A stretch of 64,000 nt of DNA. Source: Siphonodentalium dalli. Taxonomy: Eukaryota > Mollusca > Scaphopoda > Gadilida > Siphonodentaliidae. The position numbers and the translations under genes were made by a program. Positions 11,289 through 23,170 of the stretch are shown here, in pieces. Positions within the stretch are counted from its first letter, which is position 1. Every line of letters starts with the position of its first letter. A model generated the notes under the pieces. That model was not told the DNA's origin. It did no database searches and saw only the letters and a program-made list of their open reading frames with translations. Location: the NCBI GenBank assembly GCA_032622095.1, contig CP136062.1, forward strand, positions 18,915,739 to 18,979,738, in the 5' to 3' direction.

Positions 11289-12165
11289 CACCCTAAATCT
11301 AGTTGGATGAACGTTGTATACAACTCGTTGGGTGCGAATTTGTTGTATACTTATTATCCAACAGTTTAGTACGATGTACACAACTGATTGCGTGAACTGT
11401 CTTCTGTGGTATTACTTTCATACCACATTGGATAAAACCGCCACGTGACCGGGTCATACAATAGCAGCGCGTTTCCGGTGCGGGCGAGCATGCGAGTTTT
11501 TGGCTCCAAATATTTCAAAACAAGATGGACGACTGCGTGAAAAAACCCATGAGCGACTGGAAAATGTGGCAAGACGTCGTGGATAGCTTTGCCGGTATAG
11601 TATACCTTTGTTATAATTATTCTTTGTACGATACACTGATTATGTAGGCTTTATGTATTGAGTGTATATTTATTTATATTTGCCAAATTTTGAAGTTTAC
11701 AAATTTACACAACTGCTGACGGCACTAATTTGACTAAAGTAGTAGACTCATACACTCAACACATAAAGCCTACATAATCAGTGTATCGTACAAAGAATAA
11801 TTATAACAAAGATATGCTATACCGGCAAAGCTATCCACGACGTCTTGTCCCATTTACTTTCCAATCAACGTTGGGTAAACTTTCCAATCAACAAATGTCA
11901 TCCAACTCTACCCAACATCCAACAGTTCAATAAACGTAGATAGGTGCTGTGGGCAATTAATGTTGATTGAGTGTTGTGTGAAATTTCATCCAACACGTTG
12001 TATAATTAACATACAACCGTTGGTAGTAAATATATATGCAACGTTGTGTAAAAGTGTATCCAACAAAATTGTCATGCAACTTTTCACACAACGTAGATAG
12101 GTGCTGTCGGCATACAACCGTTGATTGAATGTTGGATAACTTCTTATCCAACTAGATTTAGGGTG
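11289..12165. mobile_element. TA-flanked MITE family B, copy 1 (877 bp)
   Basis: Terminal inverted repeats CACCCTAAATCTAGTTGGAT are perfect over 20 bp, and the element is bounded by TA on both sides (11287-11288 and 12166-12167), as expected of Tc1/mariner-type insertion. A second inner palindrome (about 11585-11840) pairs the block TACACTGATTATGTAGGCTT with its complement. No transposase is encoded, so it would depend on an enzyme in trans. A near-complete second copy lies inverted at 30884-31765. Confidence 0.9.
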
Positions 12166-12167
12166 TA

Positions 12168-12857
12168 TACAAATAATCAGCTCCGATGGTCCAACTGTTT
12201 GCTCGCCTATAGCCGGACAAACAAACAAACGAACAATATTGAGTTTTATTAGTACATATATATAACTGTACAATAATGATCTACGCTTGTCAAAATGTTA
12301 TGTAGATATTACTGTTACAGTGGAATTTCCAATAAAAGTCCATTTAGTCCAGTAAGATACCAAAGTTTAATAAAAATTTGGCTACAAACATCGGCAAAGG
12401 TCAAAGTATTCAACTATATTCTGCTAATCATATTCAGACTAAAACATGAACTAATTACTACACGATTAGCTAACGTTTGTTGACAAATCACTTTAACAGT
12501 TTTGTTTACATAATTACAACGGCTTCAACACGCGAAATGTCGTTATTGGAGAAAAATCAATAATGAAATACGGACACAGTTTATGTATTTATTCCATACC
12601 CATTGACGTGAGTCACATGTATTCAACGGAATCCCAGCCATTGAATACATATTAGTGTATACCTATAGTGGAATACAAGCCGGAACTATTATTGTTGACG
12701 TTGTCGCCAAGAAAGATGACGTACATTACGTCGATCATCCGCTTCCGGTGATCCCCCAATAATTACTGGTTATTTATCAGACTTAAATCACAATAAAGGT
12801 AGCTATAGTTGCAATGAAGGTGACATTTATGGACTGAACTTATCTGACTGAACGGTG
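12168..12857. other. Intergenic DNA, nothing recognised
   Basis: Short open frames only; no repeats or RNA genes recognised. Confidence 0.55.
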
Positions 12858-13040
12858 TAGAATAAATACAGAACACAACTTGCATCATAATCTCGAATCT
12901 TTTATCGAACTCGTTGCTGACGGCGCAAAGTTATAGTTCGCTCTCGCTACGCTCTCGCGAAATATATCCTTGCCCCATCCGCAACTCATTCGATAAAAGA
13001 GTCTCGATTAAGACGCGCGTTGTGTTCTGTCTATTTCTCC
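12858..13040. mobile_element. Small inverted-repeat element (MITE-like)
   Basis: Left arm with ACAGAACACAA and CTTTTATCGAACTCGTTGC pairs with right arm GCAACTCATTCGATAAAAGA ... TTGTGTTCTGT. The loop holds the GC-richer block TCGCTCTCGCTACGCTCTCG. No target-site duplication was fixed. Confidence 0.75.
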
Positions 13041-13814
13041 ATGCTATTCGTATATATATATATATAGTGGTGTGTTCTACATACTTATATATAATTTTTG
13101 CACATTTATAGCCACTGCGTGTGCCTTTAATCTGAATAACGTGAGTCACTTTTAACGGGAACCTCGACACAAGCTATCGGGTGATACGTGTTCCTAAAGT
13201 GATTGAAAGTTTCCTTTATTTTGATTGAGGACCTCGTCGATATAAATAAATGTGGTTACGTAGTTATATCGAGGATTTGTTGTGTATATTCTATAAGATG
13301 AAGTAGACTCGATCACTCACCCACTCGTCACGTATTGACAGACTGGGTACCGACCGGAAGCGCTGGACACTTCAATTCGACAACCCGTTGTTACCACCGC
13401 GATAACACATATTACTCAGCTTCAAACTTCGATTGTAAATGTCGCCGCGTACATCCCGCATACGTCATGTTAACTAGAATTATATTCAGTCAGTATTGAC
13501 CATGTATATCAATATATCAACATGTACACCAAGGCTCACAACTTCAGCAGCAATGTTCGGATGGAACCCGCCCGAGGAACAAACTTTCACCATTGATGGT
13601 CTATCTGCACGCGGAATTGGTTATTTTATATGCAGGGGGGGGATAACCACGGGATGGTCGAAGGGTCCTCTCCTTCACCCCTCATATTATCGCCTTTATT
13701 AAAAATCAAAAAGAAATTAAAACAAAAACAAAAACAAAGAATTTGAGATTCCTTTCTTGGTCTCGTTGATGATTTGAATAGTGGAATTTGTCCGTCCTCG
13801 ATCCAGACTTCTTC
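13041..13814. other. Intergenic DNA, nothing recognised
   Basis: AT-rich with a short TA run near 13052 and a G-run near 13636. Open frames here are short and unsupported. Confidence 0.5.
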
Positions 13815-14000
13815 GATTGAGGGTTCCCGCTCGTCTGGTTCTGTCGATTGAGGGTTCCCGCTCGTCTGGTTCTGTCGATTGAGGGTTCCCGCTCGTCTGG
13901 TTCTGTCGCCTGAGGGTTCCCGCTTGTCTGGTTCTGTCGATTGAGGGTTCTCGCTCGTCTGGTTCTGTCGATTGAGGGTTCCCGCTCGTCTGGTTCTCGA
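13815..14000. repeat. 31-bp minisatellite, 6 copies
   Basis: The unit begins GATTGAGGGTTCCCGCTCGT and recurs exactly every 31 bp (13815, 13846, 13877, 13908, 13939, 13970). Because 31 is not a multiple of three, every frame reads through and gives repetitive Arg/Gly/Thr-rich peptides on the minus strand; these are artefacts. Confidence 0.95.
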
Positions 14001-14109
14001 CAGACTATTCGATCTCCCAGAAACAAACACCACGCGCGCCCACTGGGCGCTTGTAATCTTTATTTCGCTTATAAATTGGTCGCCGTGCTTGTAACGTATA
14101 TATGTATAT

Positions 14110-14525
14110 TTAAAGGTATTCAATCCGATTATACATCCCTAAACTTCTATTTCTTTGGCTTCAGGGAAAAAAAGGATTTGATTCGAGTCGATGAACCTAC
14201 CCATCAACGCTCAGAGTGATCCGATATCAATTTTTGTTATTTCTATTGTTTGTGGCCCAAAAATACACCGTCAAACGGATGGTCTCGGTCAAAATTTCGT
14301 TATTTTTACCACTTGATTTTAGAATTATCCATCTTCGTCCGTTTTAATAAGTGTTTCTGCGGCAATTATTAGTACACATCTCGAGAAATAACAAACTTCA
14401 AAAATAAATATCTGATCACTCAGAGCTTTGATGGGTAGGTTCCTCGACTCGAATCAAATATGTTTTACCCATGAAGCAAAAGAAATAGTAATTTAGGGTT
14501 GCTTAATCGGATTGAGTACCTTTAA
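14110..14525. mobile_element. TTAA-flanked MITE family C, complete copy
   Basis: Terminal inverted repeats of about 120 bp start TTAAAGGTA(T/C)TCAATCCGA and include the block TTTGATTCGAGTCGA. TTAA is present at both ends (14110-14113 and 14522-14525), the signature of piggyBac-type insertion, although the sequence inside the TTAA is not the usual CCC. Related copies lie at 24663-25051, 26213-26540 and 38678-39157. No coding capacity. Confidence 0.85.
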
Positions 14526-15050
14526 TGTAAGTTATGTTGTAGGTGGGAATCATCAAATTGGTTGAGTTATAATGCGTGTGTAACTGAGTGGTATTTATTT
14601 TAATAGGAAAAAGGGATGATATCCAGATATGACTCGCAAGGGTGTATACTTGGTTATATAACAATATCGAGCTGGGGGAGGTGGGAGGGTTTATGATAAC
14701 GCGCAATACTGGAATACAATTTCTAGGGTCACGGTGGGTAGTTTAGAGTCATACCAGTTCAAACTAGCTTATTTCTTTGGCTGTGGCATTACTCAGTATT
14801 CTGCTATTGGTTTTCTGACAAAACAAAGTTGTCTCAATTTGGAAAACTTGGCAGACATGTTGTATGGATATATACATATAGGAGTTAGTGGTCGTGTGAC
14901 CTTTTCAAAGGTGGTCATACTAAGATACACCATGTCATGTGCTAATCAATTACCAACACATATTAGCAACATTGTACACAATACAACAAGCCACCGCATA
15001 AAACATATATATATATATATATATATTAGCCATTTGTACCATTGTTATAT
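14526..15050. other. AT-rich DNA with short (TA)n at 15004-15027
   Basis: No supported gene; a short TA microsatellite lies near the right end. Confidence 0.55.
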
Positions 15051-15450
15051 TTAACCCTTTACCCAACAAACCGGCCAAAACCGGCCAAATAAAGCTTCAA
15101 CAGCCTAAAATATCTTCGGTCTGTCTCAATAGAACCATACAAATATGGATATCATTGGAACCGGCTCCTTGACCACTTTGTGATGGTTACAGTTATGCCC
15201 TGTACCAATGCATTCTCTTATATATGCGAGTCGACCATAGGTCGCCTCGCATATATAAGAGAATGCATTGGCCTAAAACAAATCTTTTTTTAACACTTTT
15301 TACCATTTTTTCTTACATTCTTTAACAATTTTATAATTTTTAATGTGTTAAGCCAATGCATTCTCTTATATATGCGAGGCGACCTATGATCGACTCGCAT
15401 ATATAAGAGAATGCATTGGCACAGGGCCCTTCTGTTGGGTAAAGGGTTAA
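15051..15450. mobile_element. TTAA-CCC MITE family D, copy 1, carrying the double-palindrome module
   Basis: Ends TTAACCCTTTACCCAAC and GTTGGGTAAAGGGTTAA are a perfect 17-bp inverted repeat with TTAA at each edge, matching piggyBac-type ends. The left subterminal region (about 140 bp, with CCGGCCAAAACCGGCCAAAT) has no counterpart on the right. Inside are two 67-bp palindromes at 15205-15271 and 15353-15419, inverted relative to each other. Open frames over the palindromes are artefacts. Confidence 0.9.
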
Positions 15451-15511
15451 AATGCAGACATACCAGTGCAAATTCAAGATTGCCGCCATTACCACGTAAA
15501 CTATGTGTGCA

Positions 15512-15718
15512 CAATAGTGGCAAACCATGGCCCGTAGAGGTTAGTGGCAAACCATGGCCCGTAGAGGTTAGTGGCAAACCATGGCCCATAGAGGTTATGT
15601 GGTATTCGTGGCAAACCATGGCCCATAGAGGTATTGTGGTGTTCGTGGCAAACCATGGCCCATAGAGGTTATGTGGTATAGTGGCAAACCATGGCCCATA
15701 GAGGTTATGCGGTATTCG
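15512..15718. repeat. Minisatellite with variable 27-38 bp unit
   Basis: Six copies of GTGGCAAACCATGGCCC(A/G)TAGAGGTTA. The first three follow head to tail at 27 bp; the later ones are separated by about 10 bp of GTGGTATTC-like filler. Confidence 0.9.
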
Positions 15719-15789
15719 TACCTGAACATAACACCAGAAAATGTAGCAGATGTCGCCCTTATGTGCGACAAATAAAATGCAACATCCCT

Positions 15790-16190
15790 GCATAAATCCA
15801 CATAAATTGGATCATATATATATATACTGGTAGGTCTGACCCGTGGTGATGAACATGGTCATGTGACCCCATTGAGAGGTGGTTATAATATCAAACATAC
15901 ATGTAGAGGTAGGATGTGTGTCCCTGCCTACAATATATCAACTGATAACGACACCATAATATTCAGTGCAGCATACCGGTGGTTGCATTATTTTTTCACG
16001 GATATTTGCCAGTATATACACCTGAATATTATCCCGAAATACAGGTATACAAGTATAAATCCAATGTAGCCGCCAAGGTCACGTGACCTCCATATGGTTT
16101 TACAAAGCGGCTACGCGTGGCCCAATCATATGCCCACTCACCTGTGAAGTTTGAACAAATTATACCCAACCATATCCGAGAAACACCACA
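15790..16190. other. Unassigned DNA
   Basis: A short TA run near 15815 and short open frames without recognisable content. Confidence 0.5.
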
Positions 16191-16191
16191 T

Positions 16192-16342
16192 TAACAATAT
16201 ATAACAATATATAACAATATATAACAATATATAACAATATATAACAATATATAACAATATATAACAATATATAACAATATATAACAATATATAACAATAT
16301 ATAACAATATATAACAATATATAACAATATATAACAATATAT
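16192..16342. repeat. 10-bp microsatellite (ATAACAATAT)n, about 15 copies
   Basis: Perfect 10-bp periodicity. The minus strand reads as Tyr/Ile/Leu/Cys-rich peptide in two frames; this is an artefact. Confidence 0.95.
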
Positions 16343-16534
16343 GTTTTCATGTACAGAATGCGTGGCACTTGGGCGTCCATCGTTGGTGCTGCCTGGCATC
16401 AAAATAGTTAAATTTTGTTGGTTGGGTTTCTTGAGAGGTTCTGTGATTTTGTTGACTCGATCACCCTGATAAATATCTGGAGCTTCGGATATAAATGTAT
16501 CCCAACCGTTAGCTTTCTAGCAATGGAAATGAAA

Positions 16535-17040
16535 TAAGCACACACAGTGCTTATTTTGAACGCCGCGTTTTCCCCCATATAGAGCATACATTTTCTCAAA
16601 TACGACCTATATAGGACTAAAATGCATCATTCAGAATAATACCGTATTGTGCTTCTTTTTTTCTGGAAAATAAGCACGATATGGGCTTATTTTATAATTG
16701 CGCGAAATAAACTCACACTGGCATTATATGAAAATTCAAATACGCTCTAAATGGGCCTAAAGTCTGGTTATTAAAACAGCCCTATATTGGACTATTTCAA
16801 TATGACATAAGCCCGTAGTGTTCTTAATATTACGAGGAACCGCTGGAAAATAACACGAATAAGCTAACTCACGACTAATTATACCAGATGCACGTTCTTT
16901 TTATTACGTTTTCACAGTGGCCCGCGCCATACAACAGAATAACGGGTATAAGTCCACAATGGGCTTATTTGAGAACCAAATAAGTGCAATATGAACCTAT
17001 GTGTATATTTAGGTCCAATATGAACCTATTTTACGAGGAT
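16535..17040. repeat. Dispersed repeat family E, copy 1
   Basis: Matches 18700-19235 in the same orientation across blocks such as ATAAGCACA...AACGCCG, CCATATAGAGC, CTCTGGTTATTAAAACA-like and GCGCCAT..CAGAATAA. Its right end (about 16912-17031) is also inverted at 17970-18090, so 16535-18090 looks like an inverted-repeat element with about 900 bp of unmatched interior. Confidence 0.75.
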
Positions 17041-17969
17041 ATGCTGAACAATCACAACCTTTGTCACATGCACCCGTCCAGCTGTTAAAACATTTGGGCG
17101 TAGTGGACCCATTTGGGCAAGATTACATTCCCTGTGTCTAATCTTACATTTTGATATACTATACGCCCCATTATCTGGAATATATCAGCTGAAATCGATC
17201 CTGTTATTGTAAACATCGAGTCTATTTTTAGCTGTTTTAATCGGCGCGTGTTTGAGTGTTCGCCATTACAGTATTCGTACTAAAACAGCCATAAAAACGA
17301 ATGCCCAGTATTCCACTGCGTCATTTGGTACCTACCTAATACTTGTTGTTTGCTATCATATTCATCGAGAAATCTAAATTCTAAACATTGATGTCGAACG
17401 CAGTTTTTCGTGTTTCGTGGCACATTCGCATGAGTGGGTTAATCGGTCTCTAGGTGTGCATAAATCGCAGCTTCGCTCGAATTAATAGATTTTTGTTGTG
17501 CAATAGATGATACACTTCATTGTAATACCAAGTTTGCTTGTGGGCATAGCGTTGTCGCTGTTAAAATGCATTTCTACAGCTGTGCCACGCTGTTCCACTG
17601 CCTTGATTTCGACAATTTTATGTTAGGTCAGTTGTCGGCCGAATAATGCAATTTCTGTTGTCCGGTCAGTGGCGGGGTTAATATGTGTGGCTAGGGCGAA
17701 TATCGGTCTTTCGTTAGACACCAAAAGGAGCCCTCTACATGCTGTATTCCTCGAGATATCGGCCGTTCCACGCCATTTGAAATTCTGTTCCGCAGATTGT
17801 CGTTCTATTCCATATTCCATCCCATCCCGCAGATTGTCATGTCCCCATTTTTGTCGCTAAATCGTCTCTGCGTGCATATATAACCACAACATCCACGGGG
17901 CTATATATATGCTTGTGATTTCTTCTTGTGCCATCAACAGTCCATCTAAAATTCCCAACATAACCTCGT
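17041..17969. other. Interior of repeat family E, no gene recognised
   Basis: Slightly GC-richer than its surroundings between 17600 and 17860, with overlapping open frames of about 65 codons on both strands. No recognisable protein features. Confidence 0.45.
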
Positions 17970-18051
17970 GCCATGAAATAGGTTCAAACTGGACCTAAAT
18001 ATTCACATATGTTCACATTGTACTTATTTTTCTCAAATAAGCCCATACTGA

Positions 18052-18655
18052 GCTTATACCCTTATTATGTTGAATGGGGCGGGCCTGAAGCTTATACCCT
18101 TATTATGTTGCATGGGGCGGGCCTGAAGCTTATACCCTTATTATGTTGAATGGGGCGGGCCTGAAGCTTATACCCTTAGTATGTTGAATGGGGCGGGCCT
18201 GAAGCTTATACCCTTATTATGTTGAATGGGGCGGGCCTGAAGCTTATACCCTTATTTTATGTTGAATGGGGCGGGCCTGAAGCTTATACCCTTATTATGT
18301 TGAATGGGGCGGGCCTGAAGCTTATACCCTTATTATGTTGAATGGGGCGGGCCTGAAGCTTACACCCTTATTATGTTGAATGGGGCGGGCCTGAAGCTTA
18401 TACCCTTATTATGTTGAATGGGGTGGGCCTGAAGCTTATACCCTTATTATGTTGAATGGGGCGGGCCTGAAGCTTATACCCTTATTATGTTGAATGGGTC
18501 GGGCCTGAAGCTTATACCCTTATTATGTTGAATGGGGCGGGCCTGAAGCTTATACCCTTATTATGTTGAATGGGGCGGGCCTGAAGCTTATACCCTTATT
18601 ATGTTGAATGGGGCGGGCCTGAAGCTTATACCCTTATTATGTTGAATGGGGCGTG
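18052..18655. repeat. 38-bp tandem array, about 16 copies
   Basis: The unit contains GAAGCTTATACCCTTATTAT and TTGAATGGGGCGGGCCT. Copies are almost identical. The unit is derived from the inverted arm of repeat family E (17970-18090), so the array grew from the end of that element. Confidence 0.95.
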
Positions 18656-18699
18656 CATCAGGTTAGTCATATCATCGTATCGATGAAAAAAGTAGATTA

Positions 18700-19235
18700 A
18701 ATAGTGAAAATATATGGGCTTATTTCGTATTAAAATAAGCACATACCGTTTTTTTTTAACGCCGTGTTTTACGTCCATATAGAGCGTACTTTTACCTCAA
18801 ATACTCCCCATATGGGCCTGTAACGCGACATACAAAATAAGCCCGTATCGTACTTCTTTTCGCGAGAACAGGCTGTAAAATCCAGCCTGTTCTCGAGAAT
18901 ACAACCACAATTCCGCGCGGCGGCTTGTTTATATTCGCCCGAAAATCAGTTCATATTGCTATTATTTGAAAACTCATATACGCTCTATACATGGAGCTAA
19001 ACTCTGGTTATTAAAACAACCCTATTTGGAAATATTTAATTATTAAATAAGCTCGTATTGTGCTTATTTTTTAGATAACAGGCTGGAAACGAACGTGAAT
19101 AAACCAACTCACGGCTTACCATAATTATGTACGCTCTTTATGCTGGGTTTTCAGTGTGGTCGGCGCCATCAGCGGAATAAGGGGTATAGTATTACGTCCA
19201 CTGACAGCTTAGTTCAGAATCAAATAAGTCCAATA
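18700..19235. repeat. Dispersed repeat family E, copy 2
   Basis: Direct-orientation match to 16535-17040. It contains a small hairpin (GAACAGGCTG ... CAGCCTGTTC, about 18865-18890) that is absent from copy 1. A further diverged inverted piece lies at 23005-23170. Confidence 0.75.
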
Positions 19236-19800
19236 TCAGTCAGATAGTACATAAGATAGTAGATAGCGTTTGATTTGTTCCCGGATCTGGGGTAATCTTC
19301 CATTCCCCATCGTTTGTATTGATAGGGTTAATTGTATAGTGGTAAGCACTAGGGACATGAGAGACATATAATACGATGAATACGAGCGTACACACATAAT
19401 TACCAATATCATACCTTAATTGCTGATGACTGATTGCATTCATTGTACAACACAGGTATGAGTGGAAGAATATAATAATCCAGTAACAATAGTGTGATAT
19501 ACGCTATATTAATGTATAGATACCATGGATATCATGATACCTCAGACCTTATATGGGCACATGATACCACCAACACTAGAAAATAACTACCCGTTCTCGA
19601 GAGAGGGAATTTGACTTCTCCTCGAAACTTGCTACCACCAACATCTCTATATAACCTGTACATAGTGCTTACCGGCAGAGATTTATATAAAAGATAAAAG
19701 TTATCAAATCTTCTGGACTCTTATTTGTTCCCGTACATGGCCAACTCTACCTCCACCACTAGGCTACGGGAAATATCAACATATGTGAATATTTATCTAT
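19236..19800. repeat. Dispersed repeat family A, copy 2
   Basis: Counterpart of 1316-2030 without the TA microsatellite; alignable by eye across about 500 bp. Confidence 0.7.
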
Positions 19801-19809
19801 TTATATATG

Positions 19810-20695
19810 TTCATGTTCATGAGGGAATCATTCCCCAGCGACCCCTAATTCACTTTTTATGACATTATAATTGGTATAGGTCTGTGCACTTTATGTCACT
19901 TTAACCCTTTACCCAACAAAACGGCCAAAACCGGCCAAATAAAGCTTCAACAGCCTAAAATATCTTCGGTCTGTCTCAATAGAACCATACAAATATGGAT
20001 ATCATTGGAACCGGCTCCTTGACCACATTGTGATAGTTACAGTTATGCCCTGTGCCAATGCTTTCTCTTATATATGCGAGTCGACCATAGGTCGCCTCGC
20101 ATATATAAGAGAATGCATTGGCCTAAAAAATATCTTTTTTTAACACTTTTTACCATTTTTTCTTACATTCTTTAACAATTTTATAATTTTTAATGGGTTA
20201 AGCCAATGCATTCTCTTATATATGCGAGGCGACCTATGGTCGACTCGCATATATAAGAGAATGCATTGGCACAGGGCCGTTCTGTTGGGTAAAGGGTTAA
20301 TAACAAAAATAGTAGAGCCCCGGGAATGAGACATCAATTCTTGGGACAATGATGTTAATATATGCACATGTTAATAGAAGTTTTCTATATAGGCCCACCA
20401 TATGAGGGAAACAGGGCTCCAGTAACCACTAATTCCCTTTTTATGGCCATGGATATTGTATATCTGTGTAGGAAATGTCCCTTTAAACAACTACAATAGA
20501 GCTCCGGTGTGGAGACACACATCCATGGGGCAGGCATGCCGATGATATGAAAATAATGGTTTTACACAATTTAAAGTCAATAAGTACTCCATATGAGGGA
20601 AGCAAGCCCTCAGGGACCCCTAATGCCATTTTTTATTGCCATGGAAATTGTATTTATCTGTGCAAGTGATGTCCCTTTCATGGGTCATTTGAACA
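19810..20695. repeat. Diverged direct repeat of about 200 bp, three copies, one split by a MITE
   Basis: The motif ATGAGGGAA ... CCCCTAAT ... TTTTTAT ... CTGTGCA ... TGTC(C/A)CTTT occurs near 19815, 20385 and 20588. The first copy is split by the TTAA element at 19911-20300. Confidence 0.7.
19911..20300. mobile_element. TTAA-CCC MITE family D, copy 2, carrying the double-palindrome module
   Basis: Same ends and same asymmetric left subterminal region as 15051-15450, with TTAA at 19911-19914 and 20297-20300. Palindromes lie at 20055-20121 and 20203-20269. The high similarity to copy 1 suggests fairly recent spread. Confidence 0.92.
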
Positions 20696-20960
20696 GGGAA
20701 ATATCATAGGGTAGGCGCCTTTGACCTCAGATAATTTAAACGGGACTAATAAATTATATTAACATAGATGATCAATGCAGCGCGTTTATATATCAACTCA
20801 TGGACAAATTGGCACATTCAGTCAGGTAATTTGACACGCGCAGTGTCATGGGATAGGTGTCGTTAATTTCAGATGACTTAAAAAGGCGCTAATAATTATA
20901 AAAAGCGTTTGTTATCAACTTAAACGATATCGAGGTAACTATGTACACGCACACACACAT
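20696..20960. other. Unassigned DNA
   Basis: Short AT-rich segment without recognisable content. Confidence 0.5.
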
Positions 20961-21830
20961 TTGTTCTATTTACCCGCTTTAGGTCAGCAAGATGTGACTT
21001 CGATTCTATATGTTAACCAATACAGGTAAGTGGGTATCTGCAACACGTCAAGGTATTCTATTTACCCGATTTAGGTCAACAAGATGTGACTTCGGTTCTC
21101 TTGGTTAACAAATACAGGTACGTGGGTACCTGCAACACGTCATGGTATTCTATTTACCCGATTTAGGTCAACAAGATGTGACTTCGGTTCTGTTGGTTAA
21201 CAAATACAGGTACGTGGGTACCTGCAACACGTCAAGGTATTCTATTTACCCGCTTTAGGTCAACAAGATGTGACTTCGGTTCTATATGTTAACCAATACA
21301 GATAAGTGGGTACCTGCAACACGTCAAGGTATTCTATTTACCCACTTCAGGTCAACAAAATGTGACTTCGGTTCGTGTTATGGTCGACTTGCATATATAA
21401 GAGAATGCATTGTCCTAACAAATGGTATATTATTTTTTTATTATTTTTAAATAATGTAAGAACAAAATCATAAAAATGCTCACAAATTGTTAAAGAATGT
21501 AAAAAAAAATGATATAAAATGATATAAAGTTGAAAAATTTATAAGCCAATGTATTTTCTTATATATGCAAGGCGACCTATGGTCGACTCGCATATATAAG
21601 AAAATGCATTGGCACAGGGTAGATATCATATTTCACTCGCACAAAACCTGTCAACTTGTTGGTGGGGGTATGGTACAGGTTGTTAGTATTGACTAATATC
21701 TCATAGGTCAACAAGATGTGACTTCGGTTCTATATGTTAACCAATACAGGTAAGTGGGTAACTGCAACACGTCAAGGTATTCTATTTACCCGATTTAGGT
21801 CAACAAGATGTGACTTCGGTTCGTGTTATG
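20961..21830. repeat. 92-bp tandem array, about 6 copies, interrupted
   Basis: Units begin GGTATTCTATTTACCCG and contain AGATGTGACTTCGGTTC; spacing is exactly 92 bp (21054, 21146, 21238, 21330). The array is broken at about 21379-21705 by an inserted palindromic module and resumes to 21830. Confidence 0.92.
21379..21705. mobile_element. Double-palindrome module, 5'-truncated copy, inserted in the 92-bp array
   Basis: The left palindrome survives only as a half (about 21382-21412); the right one is complete at 21546-21612. The spacer is A/T-rich. The sequence to the right (GATATCATATTTCACTCGCA to about 21705) also follows the copy at 23441-23791, so the module belongs to a larger shared element in these two copies. 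Confidence 0.85.
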
Positions 21831-22325
21831 ATGTATGTTATTGAGATATGAAACGAATGACACAATTGGCCGTTGATCAGTCAACGAACGAGATATAGTG
21901 TAACAACACACTTGTAAATAGATTAAACAATGTCAAGTGATATGTTTCCACGATGTACCAACGCAATTTAAGGAAGGGTTAATCAGCATGGCATCACCAA
22001 TAATGCTTCCTTGATGATATCAACATAATGGACATGGCTGTGATTTAATGGAGTGACATGTGAGATTGTACGGAGAAGATGTGAGATATCTTTTGTGACA
22101 CGTATTGATTGGAATTTCACAATCATTGTACATGATTACCATATATGGTCATTTTGTCTGGTTCAAGGGGTGGAGGTGCAGTTTGAAATTCCAAGGTAGA
22201 CACACTATCCCCATGCAAACGTCCCTCATTATCCGGACCACATATCCTGCACAGTAGCAAGAGCGCAATCAGGTATTACCCCCGCTGTATTGTTTTAAAT
22301 TGCAGAATTATACCATAAATGTAAG
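21831..22325. other. Unassigned DNA upstream of the LINE fragment
   Basis: No recognisable coding sequence or repeat. Confidence 0.5.
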
Positions 22326-22329
22326 TCAG

Positions 22330-22565
22330 AAAGAGCCCATAACCAAAATGGGACAAATCCACAACATGAACAAGGAGACGAATTTCATTTTATAATGAAC
22401 TGCACTAAACTGCATGAGCTAAGAACCCGATACATACCTGAAATTATATGGAAAACTGGCTCCCATGAAGCGTTTTACGACCTTCTCAATGACACTAACG
22501 AGAATACAACGAAGAAACTGTCAATTTACATCACGAAGGGGCTTAAGATCAATGAAATTAAATAA
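22330..22565 (+). pseudogene. 3' fragment of a LINE ORF2 (5'-truncated copy)
   Basis: An in-frame stretch ending in TAA at about 22563-22565 reads GDEFHFIMNC, then a Leu/Arg-rich segment, then EAFYDLLND and KKLSIYITKGL. It lines up with the last about 55 residues of the intact LINE at 39218-42712 (DEFHFVMVC ... FYNLLNSDD ... [10 protein letters not shown]). It is therefore a truncated member of a related LINE family; the first Cys pair of the zinc-knuckle-like motif is not visible. The 3' UTR probably runs to the poly-T/AT stretch near 22740-22756. Confidence 0.8.
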
Positions 22566-23004
22566 CACCGCTTTATTAATATTTATACTTGAAGTTGATT
22601 GACATTTCCTTGCAGGTTTACACTGGCATTTATGTACTTGCTTTCATGTAGTGACTTCGGTAAAATTAAATTTATTTGTATCACTGTATTATTATGTGCA
22701 CACAACAATTACAACAACAACAAAAATTGGTGATTTGTTAAATTTTTTTTTTTTTTACATTAAATTGCTCAATCCGGGATATTTCGATTAGCGGAACAAA
22801 ATCCTGTCTCCCGCAGTATCCTGGAGCGTTATCAGGTCTGGCACAGATCGTATTTCGAGAAAATTTAGCCACGTACCATGTTTGGTGGTGTTAAAGCAAC
22901 CATAACTGTTATTATCAACAGGAAACCAAGAACCCCGACATTCAACCAAGAAAACCCGAAATTCTAAAAAAAAACATCCCGACATATATAGATGCATATT
23001 AGAC

Positions 23005-23170
23005 CTAACTATTGACATTGGTTCATATTGGACTTATATGGTTCTGAAATAAGACCATAGTGGACTCACACCACTTATTCAGTGGGATGGTGCGGGCCAA
23101 AGTGAAAACACATATATAAAGAGCGTTCATTTGGTGCAGAAATAGGCGTACAGTGAACTTATTTGTTTTT
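23005..23170. repeat. Dispersed repeat family E, inverted fragment
   Basis: Blocks such as TATTGGACTTAT, GGGATGGTGCGGGCC and AAAGAGCGTTCAT match, inverted, the region around 16900-17030 and 19130-19235. Confidence 0.6.

Noticed and set aside
13626-14123. 165- and 106-codon minus-strand open frames
   Set aside because: Generated by the 31-bp minisatellite, with two frames open over the same DNA.
15290-15793. 167-codon minus-strand open frame sharing residues with open frames at 20140-20367 and 38077-38412
   Set aside because: The shared peptide is the translation of the 67-bp palindromes and the TTAA element's end, not a conserved protein.
16138-16402. Tyr/Ile/Leu-rich 80-codon open frames resembling membrane proteins
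   Set aside because: Translation of the 10-bp ATAACAATAT repeat in two frames.
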